Part shown: piece after piece, positions 1 to 10,867 of the stretch | Layout of the letters: every line of letters begins with the position of its first letter | How positions within the stretch are numbered: the stretch's first letter is position 1 | Assembly (NCBI GenBank): GCA_964036045.1 | Contig: OZ038398.1 | Coordinates: 28,636,309-28,700,308 of the forward strand | DNA length: 64,000 bases | Direction of reading: 5' to 3' | Origin: Eutreptiella sp. 'Long Island Sound 2002' | Lineage: Eukaryota; Euglenozoa; Euglenophyceae; Eutreptiales; Eutreptiaceae | Made by a program: the position numbers and the translations under genes | The notes under the pieces: model-generated | What the model saw: the letters and a program-made list of their open reading frames with translations, nothing else | Databases searched by the model: none | What the model was told of the DNA's origin: nothing

Positions 1-481
1 TGTTGGCAGCATGGTATTCTTTTGAAGCCTGGCAGGGAGGGTCGGTAAGACTTCGCACTTTGAGGTTGGCATGTGTCTAGTGCAGGAATATGCCGGGTGT
101 GTCGCACCCTCTGGATGCCATGGTGAGCGCGCTTGATGGTTTTCTACATTGTGTGCAGGGCAATGGTGCATTGAAAGTTGCACAGCGGTGCGAGTTGTAA
201 CCACCCCAGGGCATGATTCGTGAACCCTATGTATATAGCAGCTTCTTGTGAATGTGCTTGTGACTTGTACAATAGATGGTGATGCGCCATCTGGCTTGGG
301 TGCACTGCAGTGGACCTGCGCTTGGCCAGTGCCGCGGTCAAATGGGTTTGTATTGTCGCCGTTAAATTGATGCCACCTCAAAGACGGGCATTTGTATGCC
401 GATGGGAAGGGTCAGTTATGCGTCCCGTATGGTTTGAGTAGGGGAAACAGCCTCTAGCTTGGCCAGGTTTGACATGGTTTT

Positions 482-1545
482 TCTTTCTTTCCCCTACTCC
501 AGTTGTTCCCGGCAGACAGCTACCAGTGAAAGCACGAGCCATGAAGACCTTTCTTCACATGTTGCAGTCCGAGATTATGTCCAACATTCAGTTCTCGGGA
601 ATAAAGGATATGGTGCTGGCCCCCACTCTTCCCAGTGCACTGGCGCATGCTCTACTCTCTCCACATACTGCACCACTCCCTGACCTTGGGCCACTCCGCT
701 ATATTTATCCAATTATTTTCACTTGGTCATATAATTCCATTGGAGAATTTCTATCCTTTTCCAAGACCCGAAGCGCCCTCAGTCGCCTGTGCGTCGCCAA
801 ATTGGCCAACGAATATTTCGCAAATGGATTTTTTTAATAAAATTTTCCAAATGTTTCATAGGTTTGCTAATGGCTCACGTGATAGCCCTCTTGAAGCTAT
901 GTCATGTCCAGTTTTACAGGTCGGGATCTTTCTTGGATACTAATGTCACAACTCAAGTCCGAGGCTCACGGTATGTCTTGTGATGTGCCCGTTGGTTCTA
1001 TGGAGGGTACAAGCGGGAGGACAGGCCCCAGAGGTGCCCCGGCAACAAGGCCTGCCTCCTCATCAAGCAGTGGGCTGGTCCGGTGAGAAGATTCTGGTCC
1101 AATGAGCTTGTTACATGGTAGCAGAGGCGCTCCTGGGCATCTTGATACCAGGTCTACACCTTCCGTTGACTCCTTCGCCCGAAGCATCGACCAGATTGTC
1201 GCCGGCAAGCTTAGTGAGGAACTTGGTGTGGGAATTGATACCCGGGGAAAGGAAGGCACAGTAACTTCATGCCCAAGTTGTGGCCATCTGCACCTCTCTG
1301 GACCCCTTCTTGCACTGAGTGTTGCAAGAATACCCTAGATCCCAACTAAGATGAAGCACATGGAGTTACTAGGTTGTAGAGACAGTTCCGTTACGGGCTC
1401 GTGCCCAGATTTGGAAGAAGGCTCCAGTGACCGCACCGCCTCTAGTGAAGGAATGCCGGAGGAGGAGGAAGAAACGGTGATTGATGCTTTTGTTTGGCTG
1501 GAATTTAACAACCGTCGCAAGATTCTTATGGAACAGTCTTACTAA
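482..1545 (+). other. Unassigned coding-like segments
   Basis: Three open stretches on this strand (about 482-837, 904-1085 and 1351-1545) read like protein. The last is strongly acidic (a run of five Glu) and ends EFNNRRKILMEQSY. A plausible 5' splice site (GTGAGA) follows 1085, and a CPSC pair is encoded near 1270. I recognise no domain. They could be exons of one host gene whose 3' part was separated by the retrotransposon starting at 1578, or chance open frames. The first 480 bases hold nothing I can support. Confidence 0.2.
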
Positions 1546-1577
1546 ATATGATTATTGGTTGTCAATTCTAAGGTATT

Positions 1578-1620
1578 GATCACACAAGACAAAGCACCAA
1601 ATCAGTTCAACAATACACCT
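1578..1620 (-). repeat. Split direct repeat B2, 3' end of YR element 1
   Basis: Identical to 2069-2111. It is separated from A2 by 363 bp (1621-1983) that matches neither A1 nor B1. I saw no gene in that spacer. Confidence 0.85.
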
Positions 1621-1983
1621 TTGGATGATCAACAATACAGAGTGCTGCTAGCGCCCTCAGCACTGTCAATAGTATCAATCGCATAAGAAAATATGCCAAA
1701 AGTGCCACAGGACTTAGTGGACACTCTCCAACGACCCCGCCAGGCCTTCCGGGCACCACACGAACCCAAACTCACACTAGCGTACACTTGTGCAGGAACC
1801 AAACGATAAGACCACTGTTGCTTAGCATACACACATATGACACAGCATGCAAGTCGCTCCAAACCCCCAAAATATTAGTCAAATAAAACCGATTCCACCC
1901 CGCCAATTCGTAGCGCCAATCGCTATCGATACACACGCCCGATGGCCACAGTACAAAAGGCGGGGGTGGGGGCAGGTGGTGGG

Positions 1984-2071
1984 AACACAATAAATTGTCA
2001 ACAAATCTGTACACAACAGTAGATGTGATCCCCTGTTCAAGAAAGGCAAGTAGGCAAATAAAACAAGGGAT
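1984..2071 (-). repeat. Split direct repeat A2 of YR element 1
   Basis: This is the internal copy of A1. It abuts B1, sharing the GAT at 2069-2071, and so reproduces the junction that a circular intermediate would carry. Confidence 0.9.
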
Positions 2072-2111
2072 CACACAAGACAAAGCACCAAATCAGTTCA
2101 ACAATACACCT
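2069..2111 (-). repeat. Split direct repeat B1 of YR element 1
   Basis: These 43 bp are identical to 1578-1620 (B2). B1 lies directly after the truncated RT coding region on the minus strand. Confidence 0.88.
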
Positions 2112-2280
2112 CTGGTAATCTTCATCCTTTGGCCACATCACACGAACAAAGCGTGACGTTGCTACACCAGCAATATAATCACTGCCCGTTCCGGAAATGG
2201 GTGCCGGTCGCTCAGCAGCTAAACAGCCACGGCGCCCGGTTCCCATATCCCAGAGCAACACACCAAGCACTCACACCAGC

Positions 2281-3432
2281 TCACATCGAAATAGCATGAG
2301 CAGCTGGATACCCTGCACCCAAATGTATGGCAACTACGCACCTCCAATCCGGCGGTGGGAGGATATTGATAGACATATGGTGCGACTGTTCACACGCACG
2401 CGGGGAGTGTTTCCACCCGAAGGGCATCCGGGACATACAAAAAATCCTATCCTCACCCTCCCACCGCAAATGGAAACGAAAAGCCCTCGCGTGTCGTCGC
2501 GGTAATGCAAAACTCCAAAAGGCATTTTTCAAATCAACATGCGTACAGAACAATGGTCTATCCGCCGGCCATTCCGCCAGCTTGTGCGAAATTGGCTCCC
2601 ACCCATCCGAACAAAATGACGCCGGCTTCTGCAAAGCCTCATTCAAATCAACCAAATTAAAAATTAGCGACACTTTCTCGGTGGTTTTGGGTATTATGAA
2701 AGGCCAGCATGTTGCCCTCAGAGGGCAGTTCCTATCCATAATGCTCACCACCCCCGCATTCAGGAGCCAACGAACCATGGGTAAAACCATGTCCTCCTGA
2801 GTCGGGGAGTAAACATCGCGAGGGGCAAGCACCTGCAAGGACCCCCGCGCCGACCTCGGCACTAGGTCACAAGCAGATGGGATTCCTCGAATCACTCCCC
2901 CGGGGGGCGAACTTCCAATAGAGCTCACCACCTCTCTCACTGGACCCCGCTCCCGTGCCCCCGCCCTGGCGCTTACTTTCGGGATGCGAAGCCGCTTTGC
3001 TGGCAGGTCCGCCTGAAAGCCCATCACATGCCGTCGCTTGGCGGCAGGTTGATGGGTCCTCGCTGAACACAAGCCCACCGCCGCGCTCGCCGCATGATGC
3101 CGCCAAACAAGCAGGGAACGGCCTACACCAACGACCCTCCTCTTGACCCTCGCCGCGCCGGTGTCAGCTCCTCCCACCTTACCGACTCCTGGTGCCTGGA
3201 CGGTCGCCCGGGCACGCCTCGCACGCTTTCCTCCAACCCCGGTCGGAGGCGGGGATCCTGGTGTGAACTTTTCCGAGACGGTCTCTGCCGCTGTGGCCGT
3301 GGCGGGGGCGGCTGGTGCATTCTTGGCAGACGTTGGAGACTCTCCAGACTCCGACGACGCGGACGAAACGGCTGTAGAATCGGAATCAGACCCAGCGCTG
3401 TCCACCTCCTTCCGAGCTTCTGCCACATCCAT
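2281..3432 (-). CDS. Reverse transcriptase, 3'-truncated
   Basis: This is a 383-aa ORF. The first 90 residues are acidic and Ser-rich, followed by a basic Arg-rich stretch. From about residue 215 comes the RT core: fingers (FIIPKTTEKVSLIFNLVDLN), motif A with its catalytic Asp (CTHVDLKNAFWSFALP) and motif B-like MPFGWKHSP. Similarity ends there: the YxDD box, thumb and RNase H present in the second element (35.9-37.6 kb) are missing and the reading runs into unrelated sequence before B1. This looks like an internal deletion making a non-autonomous copy. YR lies upstream of RT on the same strand, opposite to the classical DIRS order. Confidence 0.8.
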   Translation of the reverse strand: MDVAEARKEVDSAGSDSDSTAVSSASSESGESPTSAKNAPAAPATATAAETVSEKFTPGSPPPTGVGGKRARRARATVQAPGVGKVGGADTGAARVKRRVVGVGRSLLVWRHHAASAAVGLCSARTHQPAAKRRHVMGFQADLPAKRLRIPKVSARAGARERGPVREVVSSIGSSPPGGVIRGIPSACDLVPRSARGSLQVLAPRDVYSPTQEDMVLPMVRWLLNAGVVSIMDRNCPLRATCWPFIIPKTTEKVSLIFNLVDLNEALQKPASFCSDGWEPISHKLAEWPADRPLFCTHVDLKNAFWSFALPRRHARAFRFHLRWEGEDRIFCMSRMPFGWKHSPRACEQSHHMSINILPPPDWRCVVAIHLGAGYPAAHAISM

Positions 3433-3530
3433 ATCACCAAGAGATACAGCAGGCCCCTCATGGACAGGTACAGGTACCTCCGACCTAGCACTTTTGGCCG
3501 ACCTCTGGGATTTGGTATACCTGGGTTGCC

Positions 3531-4717
3531 CTACAGGTCCGCCAAGAGCACAACCAGCCCCCCATCAGCAGCTTGGACGCCAACAGGCCACGGCAGGTCC
3601 AGTGCGCAAACCACCGCAGGGTCAGAGTACCCCAGAGCGTACTCCAGAGCCGTGGCCAGCCGGTGCCACCGCCCCCACCAAACGAAATAGGGGATGTTGG
3701 GGGAGCGGTGGAAGGAAGCCCCCCCCCCCCCCCCCCGCCGCAAGCCGTGCCATCGATGACCAGCGTACGGGGAGTTGCAGAGGAGGTCCGCGAAGGTCTT
3801 CTCCACTGCCTCAACTCCTCCCTGAACCTACGGCTGACCTTCAGGGATGCAACAGGCCTGGGCATAGGCCATGAGGAAACATATCAAAGACTGCCCCCAC
3901 CCATTGAGCGGCTTCCGCACCTCCTGATGACCGGCGGCTTTGGTTGTGACGAATAGGACTACGGAATCACCCGCCAGGCCTGTCGGTGTGATGGACAATG
4001 TTTCAGAGACTCTGGGGAAAAGCAACCAACTGAGGCAAGCAAGGGCTGCCACAGTTTGTTCTTTCGGCGATGACGCTCTGGACCAGAGGAGACGGAGCCC
4101 GCACGGTCCCATGTAAGGCTGCCCGGGTGTGGGCTTACCCGACTTCGCAAGCCTCCAGTGGATGGCCCGCACACACCCCGGAAGCAATTTGACATCCTAG
4201 CGCGCATGGCCGAGGCGTATCCTCGGATGGTTGACCTTGCCTGCCCCATACTGACCCGCGACACCACGAACCCAGACAGCATGTCAGTAAGCGACGACTG
4301 CGGTGCCCTTGCCCCCTCGAAGCCCACCAAAGTGGACAACACGGATCGGTACCTCATCTGGGTCTTGGGCGCCCATCCTCGCACGGCCACGGCTGCCACC
4401 CGATACGAGCCCACAGCTGCCATCGCCATGGCCCAGCAGGCCGCCGCCACCCGGAAGGTCGGTCCTGGTGCATGGGAGGGCACTGGGTTTCCAGCGACCG
4501 ATCTTGAATCCGAACACCAGCACGGCCATCCCCACCCGGTCCGGCCACAGAGTCCGCAGTCCCATGAGGACCAGTGGGGGCATTGGAAATGCCAATGCCT
4601 CAATTGCTCTTGTGGGACATTTTCTCTGGCGCATCTCTGAAAGTCACCCAATGGCCTGGCGGATACCGGTATCCACCTCCGCTTCTTCGACATCTCGTGA
4701 AGGACGCCCTGCCGCAT
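3531..4717 (-). pseudogene. Tyrosine recombinase, frame-disrupted
   Basis: A YR of the DIRS/Ngaro/VIPER kind is spread over three frames. The N-terminal core-binding segment (APKTQMRYRSVLSTLVGFEG, then TIRGYASAMRARM) is in the 3959-4717 frame. The first catalytic Arg (LFPRVSETLSI) and a beta-strand with Lys (VTTKAAG) are in 3828-4187. The second catalytic cluster (HGLRR, then GRW, and the candidate nucleophile Tyr in ALEYALGY) is in 3531-3806. An 18-C tract at 3719-3736 lies immediately after the HxxR motif and encodes an inserted glycine run. All catalytic residues can be traced, but at least two frame changes break the protein. Confidence 0.8.
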
Positions 4718-4837
4718 GGCGAAATCAATGCCCTTGTACTTGAAGGACGGACCACCCCTCTAGACGGCCTCCGACCAGCGCAACGCATCCAGTGGGCTTG
4801 CCGGGTCTGTTAGGCTGCTGTCATCCGACACATAACG

Positions 4838-5269
4838 CTAGGTGTACGCGTGCTGCGAGTCCACGATGATTCCCCATAGCCTATATGCCAAGCGGTCTCC
4901 TTGTGGACATTCCATGGTGTTGCCCATGACGTCCAACGGCCAAACGGGTGCAGCATCAGATGATCGCACGTAATCACGCAGGGCTCCGCCCGATTGCCGC
5001 ATCCAACTTGCCACCCTGTCTCCTCCCAAAAATTGCTCCACCGCCGCCACGTTCATGCCCGGTACAGCGTTGGGCTCGGCGATCGCCAAACCCTCCAAGC
5101 GTGCCTGCAAATGTCCAATAGCTTCCTGTTGAGACTGCAGGACAGCTCTCAGTTCATCCGCAGACATCTGGCTGGTGTCGGGCACTGCCCAACCACTCCC
5201 AGCGCCCGATGGGTCTTGATTTGGGCCCTTAGATGATGAGCTTTTCAATGGGGATTTAAAAACTTGCAT
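4838..5269 (-). CDS. Gag-like ORF of YR element 1
   Basis: First ORF of the element (143 aa), starting 15 bp inside A1 on the minus strand. It begins with a Ser/Lys-rich stretch, then a short coiled-coil-like region (ELRAVLQSQQEAIGHLQARL), and ends with a compact hydrophobic segment. I identify it as gag only by its position upstream of YR and RT in a retroelement; no zinc knuckle is visible. Degraded frames continue it toward 4600, so the C-terminal part is probably lost to frameshifts. Confidence 0.45.
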   Translation of the reverse strand: MQVFKSPLKSSSSKGPNQDPSGAGSGWAVPDTSQMSADELRAVLQSQQEAIGHLQARLEGLAIAEPNAVPGMNVAAVEQFLGGDRVASWMRQSGGALRDYVRSSDAAPVWPLDVMGNTMECPQGDRLAYRLWGIIVDSQHAYT

Positions 5270-5283
5270 GCTTTGTCAACAAC

Positions 5284-5371
5284 AACACAATAAATTTTCA
5301 ACAAATCTGTACACAACAGTAGATGTGATCCCCTGTTCAAGAAAGACAAGTGGGCAAGTAAAACAGGGGAT
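5284..5371 (-). repeat. Split direct repeat A1 of YR element 1
   Basis: This repeat matches 1984-2071 with only scattered substitutions (offset exactly 3300 bp). It forms the 5' end of the element on the minus strand, just upstream of the gag-like ORF. Confidence 0.9.
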
Positions 5372-6350
5372 TCTTTCAGGAACCGGGCCGAATTCGTTTT
5401 GATCTTCCGCTAGAAGAAGATGATGAGTGGGAATATTTGAACCATGTTTGGGATAATGGATTATTGCTTTTGGAACAAATGGAACAAGATTGTTGGAACG
5501 GCGAGAGAATCTCTGGAATGAAGGGGACGTGCGGGACGAGTAATTCACCCTTCGTTGGAGTTTGTGAAGATTTTGATATGGGGTATGTCCTTTCGAAGGA
5601 ATCTCTCTCCACTTATTTGTTGTAAGTTGCACTTCGGAGCTTTCCTTCTAAACAATCCATCAAAGCCAACAAGTGGTACTTCTTCTCTAACTCTTCGGCT
5701 TCGACCCAAACAAGAAATTCTCTTTCAAATTGTGCCCAATAGGTGGGGCTCCCGTTGTAACACGCTGCTTAGTCAAACTCCTCAGGCGTTGGTGTAGGGG
5801 ATTGAGAACTTGTTCCAGTTTTCCCAAGCCTCCACCAGAACCCATGGTAACGGGGTTCACCATCACGGTGTTAACACCCCGGATCCACCTCCAGCTCTAG
5901 GACGTGCCATCATAGCAGCCAACAATACAGTGCCCACGTAGGTTGCAGTTCCAATCTCAGTCTGAGGGACATTCTCACTGGTAACCCTCTTTTCTCCAAA
6001 TTGATCCGCTTTTTGTTTGGCACGTTCTCCTGAATGTTCTTGATTTCAAATCGGTAGGTACAGTCTTCTGGACAATGGCCACAATATTGACACATACTGG
6101 CAGAAGTGCCCTTTGTTTTACCCTTTCTCGTATGCCGAACTGGAGTTTCAACCCAATCTTCCACACTTTTATGGGTGGGAAGAAATTGACTTTCGATGAA
6201 CTTTGGAAAGAAAACAACAACATCAATTTTGGGCAATTGCCTTTTCATGTCCATCGCCCTATGTACGGACGTCGAGGGGCTGGTTTGGTGGGCCTGGGGG
6301 CAGTTCTGACATGCACCTCCCCGTGCGTGCCCCCCGCCTGTAGTGTGCAC
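5372..6350 (-). pseudogene. Gag-like retroelement remnant
   Basis: Minus-strand frames flanking YR element 1 show a retrotransposon-gag-like helix pattern at 5758-5620 (YWAQFEREFLVWVEAEEL, then LMDCLEGKLR). Upstream, at 6350-5910, is an ORF with a Cys-rich motif (MCQYCGHCPEDC). Stops and frame changes interrupt the reading. A competing plus-strand frame at 5372-5625 (acidic, with a good acceptor TTCTTTCAG just after the A1 end) is also open, so the assignment is uncertain. The A1 boundary at 5371 cuts into this sequence, so YR element 1 may have inserted into it. Confidence 0.33.
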
Positions 6351-6359
6351 GCCGGCTGA

Positions 6360-7590
6360 GAGGGACGAGCTGGCTACGACTAAGGCTCTTCCACGCTCAC
6401 CCTACCATGCACCCTAACTAACCCTTGCTGTCGCTCCCTAAGGGGAGTATCGGTGCCGCACGCGCACTATTTTTCAACGTGTTTACCCGTAAGGGGCTGG
6501 CTTTGACACACCTCCCAAAATGCCCCCTGAGAGATAACCCTTGGGTACCACACGCCGGGGCTGAGCTTTGAGGGCGGGATCTTCAAAGAGCAACAAACCA
6601 CATTCGTATAATGCCTCGCCTTGCACGATTGGGCGTTCAAAGCATGGACGGTTTGATGGAACAACTTGGTGCTGAAATTAAACTCGGGAGTATCACGGAC
6701 TAGGCTCAAAACCCCTAGACAAGGGCCCCCGGGGCAGAAGCTGCAACTATTTGGTCAGGCCAAACGGCTAAATTTCCGCGCACCGTGCGCGCGCTGCGTC
6801 AAGTGCTCCCCCCTAGTCAGCCCTGCAACCCCAACAGCGGGTGGGGGGGTTGGGGTCATTCCGCAGCACTGGCGCCCCTGTCGACACTGTTGGCACTAGC
6901 CCATCCGGGGCTAGCCACAAGCCGAGGCCTTGTAGCTCATCCTGTGGTTCCGACGAGGGCAGGGAGAAAGTGTGGTCCTTCGCTCCCTTGTGCTCCCCTA
7001 GGGTCGGCCACAAGATGAGGCCTTGCACCATGTCTCCTTGCTATGACCGCCCCCTCTCCCGTGGTCCTTCGCTAGACGGCCCTGTTCCCCACCTGCACCC
7101 AGGGTGGGGGGGGTGGCTAGACCTCGGTCCTAGAGCTTGGCAAAACACCCCCTTCCGAGGGGGGCATACTCCTCCATTGCGGCCCTTGGCCGGGCCCTCC
7201 GCTAGCACCCCTCGTGATGAGGGCTGCGGCACGACACCACTCCCCCCTCCCTACCCTCTTGGTTGGGGCGGGTGCAGGGGGAGGGGGGGGTGGCACATGG
7301 GGGAAGGGGTGAGGCCCCATCCCTCTCCCGCAAGCGGGTCATTGCCTCCTTCCACCCCCTCCCCCCGTGGGAACAAGGTCAGTGGACAAGTAGGGCGCAG
7401 AGGGGACCACTAGGGTCACACACACTTCAAAAATTCCACCTCGAACCATGCGGCCTGATGTTACCAAACACACCAACGGAAATCTTCCTCCGCCTGCACA
7501 ACGTCCTCCACGGCCCAACCCCGCAGCCCTTGGGGGGGTTGGGGGGGTGGGGGTGGGGGTTTTGGATGGGGGGGTGGGAGGATCTCTTGT
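6360..7590. other. G/C-tract-rich intergenic stretch, no gene seen
   Basis: Long open frames here come from G- and C-rich low-complexity sequence on both strands. No domain, splice pattern or RNA was recognised. Confidence 0.5.
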
Positions 7591-8400
7591 GTCATTGTAT
7601 CACTTTTTGGCTCACAAAATCAACGAAATTCTACTGCCTTCGGCAAGGAACCATAAAGAGAGGTATCAACTTTTCGAAAAATTTTGAGGTGCCACTCGCC
7701 AACCCAAACGACAACTTTCGGGGGGCCTATGGCTGACATGGGCCTAGCGGCCACTATGTGGGGCCCCATGGGTGCTGAAATACCCATATTGTCACCAAAA
7801 TGATCACCCTAACCCATCCCACGAGCGATAAAAGGAATTCGGAAAAAATCCAATTTCGAAACATTCTCCGGTGCCACTAAACAACCTAAACAACAGCAAT
7901 TTAGGGGCTCTTAGGGGGGCATGGCCCGGCCTACATGGGCCTAGCGGCCACTATGTGTGCCCCATCGGTGCTGAAGTGCCCGTATTGTCACCAAATGACT
8001 ACTCAAATCCATCCTAGGGGCAACAGAAGGGTTTCGTAAAAAATTAAATTTTCGGAAATTCTATTGCTTTCGGCAAGTCCACCCCGCCCTGAGCAATCAA
8101 CCTCCAGGTGGTCGATATTGCAATCATCCATCAGACCCATCAGCATCATGGCTCCCCATGGGTTCATAGGTTCTCTCATTGTCACGAAATGATCACCCAA
8201 CAACAGCCCAAGTGCCCCCGCACGCCGTGTCAGGTGCACCCCCTTAGGCCAACCAACTTTTGCCCATTATGGTGCAAACAACCCAAAACGGCGCTATTGA
8301 GGGCCAATAAGCCCTACTAAAGAGGGCCTAGTTGGACCTAAATGGCTCTGCGTGGCTTTGTACGTACTCCCATTGTCACCAAATGATCACCCAACATATA
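7590..8400. repeat. 195-bp tandem satellite, about four copies
   Basis: The marker ATTGTCACCAAATGATCACC recurs at 7788, 7983 (diverged), 8178 and 8372, with spacings of 195, 195 and 194 bp. A degenerate earlier unit is visible near 7590. Neighbouring blocks (GGGCCTAGCGGCCACTATGTG and AATTCTAYTGCYTTCGGCAAG) follow the same order where preserved. Units are diverged, so the array is old. The last unit runs into a TATGTATG/ACAC microsatellite at 8395-8440. Confidence 0.75.
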
Positions 8401-8739
8401 TATGTATGTATGTATACACACACACACACACATATATATGCTATATGCGTGCCTACCTGGTTTTGATCTAACAACCTCTGCAAGGTGATTTTCAGTTGAC
8501 GCATGCTAGCCTAGAAACGGCTGAAAATGGCTAAGCCCTTGCTGCCAAGGGGCCATATGTTGGGGGCGGGGGGGGGCTGGAGTTTGGACCAGGAACCCAC
8601 GCCATGGTACAAGAAAAAAAATCTTCAAGACCCAGGTCCAAATCCGCACACAGTGCCCACAATACGCAATGAAGCTTTGAACCCCCCCATCCCCCCCCCC
8701 CAAAAAGGTTGCCCAGCTACGGGGGGTAGGGGGGTCCAA

Positions 8740-8915
8740 ATCGAAAAAATCATTGGGGGATCAATTTGTCTCCTAAAATGATGATTTTACAAGGGGTTAG
8801 ACATCTATCTACCATTCCTTGGGGTATGCCACTTGCATGACCCCCAAAAGGGGGAGTATTTGGTGCCCGCGCCTGCGCTTGATCTAACAACCCTCTTCGA
8901 GGTGATTTTGGGTGT
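8740..8915 (+). repeat. Dispersed repeat family R1, copy 1
   Basis: This segment matches 53795-53960 over about 170 bp: CATTGGGGGATC, AAAATGATGATTTTACAAGG, GCCTGCGCTTGATCTAACAA and TTCGAGGTGATTT occur in the same order. A fragment of the last part also occurs at 8464-8494. No coding potential is shared. Confidence 0.7.
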
Positions 8916-9095
8916 AACCTTTTTGTCTCCCCTTCCCATCTCACAGCATTTGACACCCCCTTGCATGACACACACCCTCCACAGAAGGAATCTGAGATGG
9001 GATGCCCGCCCCCCCCAACATGTTGGAGCTGCCCCACACAGGCACGCATGCAAACACAGACAGACACACACGCCCTCGCTCACTCAGTCGCTCAC

Positions 9096-9658
9096 TCACT
9101 CACACGCCATACCCGTGATGGCGAGTCCTCCAATGACGGGCGCTGTTTGCTGCTGGAGAACAGCTTGTCCACACCTGTCGATGGAACAGAATCCCTGTTG
9201 CGTGTGCTGTGTCCCAACCAACACCATAATCGACTGAATTGCGATGGGAATTGCGGGTCGTCGTATGCACTTCATGCCCCGAAAATGAAAAATACCCCGG
9301 CATTGGACAGCACAAGGCAGTGTCCAGCAGACACTCCCAGCAGCGGACCTGGAGGCCCCTCTGCATTGCACCAGGGCATCAGCAGCACTGGGCCCCGCCG
9401 AACCGAATCCCATACCAAACCCAAGTGACCCCGCAAACCTTTTGTGGGTGGGAGCTCTGCAACTTTGGCGTCATCCGAGGTCTGAGAAACAGGGGGAGTC
9501 ATGGAATCCGTCACCACAGACCCTGAGACCCTGAATGAATGCAAGAGTTCTGGCACCGTGGTGCCCGGTATCTTATACTTGGCAATTTGGGGCTTGAATG
9601 CTGTTCTGCTGGACCGCGTTTGGATTGCATCTGTGTCCACATCATCACTACCGGTCAA
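9096..9658 (-). other. Unassigned coding-like exons
   Basis: The minus strand carries an open frame of 128 aa at 9272-9658 (starting MTGSDDVDTDAIQTRSSRTA) and an overlapping hydrophobic frame at 9096-9413. Both look more protein-like than the other strand, but I recognise no domain. They lie just downstream of the low-complexity array at 9.8-10.0 kb, whose minus-strand reading is a Thr/Pro repeat, so a Thr/Pro-rich protein extending over both is possible. Confidence 0.2.
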
Positions 9659-9781
9659 ATTCAGTCATCATCATTATCATTACTCGACATGGAGGCCGTG
9701 TAAAAAGTCCTCGTGACCCACTTCCCCTGCTCATCTTAGATCTAATATGCCACCCGACTTAAGGGGCACAAGGGGTACCTA

Positions 9782-9999
9782 CTGTTGCTGTCGCAGTTGC
9801 GGTCGCTGTTGCTGTTGCTGTTACTGTTGGTGTGGTTGCTGTGGTTGTTGTTGCTGTTGGTGTTGGTGTGGTTGTTGTTGTTATCGTTGTTATTGTTGTT
9901 GTCGTTGTCGTTGGTGTTGGTGTTGGTGTTGGTGTTGTTGTTGGTGTTGGTGTTGGTGTTGGTGTCGGTGTAGTTGTGGTGGTTGCTGTTGTTGCGGTG
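9782..9999. repeat. GTT/GCT/GGT trinucleotide array
   Basis: About 218 bp of imperfect trinucleotide and hexanucleotide units (GTTGCT, GGTGTT, GTTGTC). It translates to Val/Gly, Cys or Leu runs on the plus strand and Thr/Pro on the minus strand. I treat these open frames as repeat artefacts. Confidence 0.9.
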
Positions 10000-10324
10000 T
10001 CCAAGCCTGATGATCTTGGACGCATATGCAATATCCTGAAATGTAGGTTGAAAAGGCTGGTCTTCACTCTGAAAGCGCTATTTCTCAACATCATTGTGTT
10101 GGGAATTTCAATCAGAATGTGAGCTTGCTCAGCTTGTATGCCAATCGATTTAATGGGCCACAGGAATGCCCTTTTGAGAATTCAGGACGACAATCCTGAA
10201 AATCTTGGGACTTTTCCTCAGCCTATTGCTTGTTGCAATTTAGTTGGTTAATTCACTGCTTGCGCCTGAATTACCAAATCAAATACAATTACTGTTATTG
10301 CTGTTGGCATTGTTACTTTTTGTG

Positions 10325-10409
10325 CTAGTGTTAGTGTTAGTGTTAGTGTTATTGTGAATGCTATTGTTATGTTAGCGCTATTATTGCTATTGTTATTATT
10401 GTTATTGTC
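10325..10409. repeat. TAGTGT / TTATTG microsatellite
   Basis: Perfect TAGTGT hexanucleotides grade into TTATTG-type repeats. Confidence 0.85.
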
Positions 10410-10815
10410 TCATCAGCAGTCGCAGCAGCAGAAGCAGAACCATCATTGTTGTCATTACAAAACATGGATGACATGCAAAATCCTCCTGACTCTCCTCCTC
10501 CTCCTCCTTGACGGGAGAATTGTTCGGGGCTGCAACATGTTGCAGCACAGGGAGCGGTGCAGCATACCAAGCTCCATCTCAAAAAGCTTCCTTGCAGAGC
10601 CAGGCAAACAACAAAAGCAGACCCAATGAAAATACTCCAGGATGCGCATTCTGACACAGCCCTTGTGCTTTGCTTTGGAGGGCTCCGATTTTAGCACCAC
10701 AAATCATCAAGTGCGGAAGGGGTAGGGGAAAAGAGAGAGGTCGAGAAACACTGACCTCCTCCTCCTCCACCTTCTCCTTGAATCAAGGGGTCACACCTAC
10801 CTTCCTTTTTTGATC

Positions 10816-10867
10816 AGCAGCAGCAGCAGCAGCAGCAGCAACAGCAACAGCAGCAGCAGCAGCAGCG
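10816..10867. repeat. CAG microsatellite
   Basis: About 17 CAG/CAA units in a row. Confidence 0.95.

Larger units (their letters stand above)
1578..5371 (-). mobile_element. Tyrosine-recombinase retrotransposon copy 1 (decayed)
   Basis: The element is bounded by split direct repeats, in minus-strand order: A1 (5371-5284), gag-like ORF, tyrosine recombinase, reverse transcriptase, B1 (2111-2069), A2 (2071-1984), a 363-bp spacer, B2 (1620-1578). A1 and A2 align over 88 bp with a few mismatches; B1 and B2 are identical over 43 bp. The trinucleotide GAT (plus strand) is shared at the A1 outer end, the B1/A2 junction and the B2 outer end, as expected if a YR integrates a circle through a short homologous core. 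YR and RT homology is certain, but YR is split over frames and RT stops before its catalytic YxDD box, so this copy cannot be autonomous. Such split repeats are known for PAT, Ngaro and VIPER-type elements. Confidence 0.85.

Noticed and set aside
3143-3874. 243-aa plus-strand Pro/Ala-rich frame
   Set aside because: Antisense to the RT and YR regions of element 1.
6841-7413. 190-aa Pro/Gly/Arg frame
   Set aside because: Low-complexity G/C tracts open on both strands; no homology signal.
7590-8400. CRISPR-like array
   Set aside because: Period 195 bp with diverged full-length units, not short identical repeats with unique spacers; eukaryotic context.
9747-10122. Open frames of Cys, Leu, Val/Gly or Thr/Pro repeats
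   Set aside because: Translations of trinucleotide arrays; every frame is open because the units lack stop codons.
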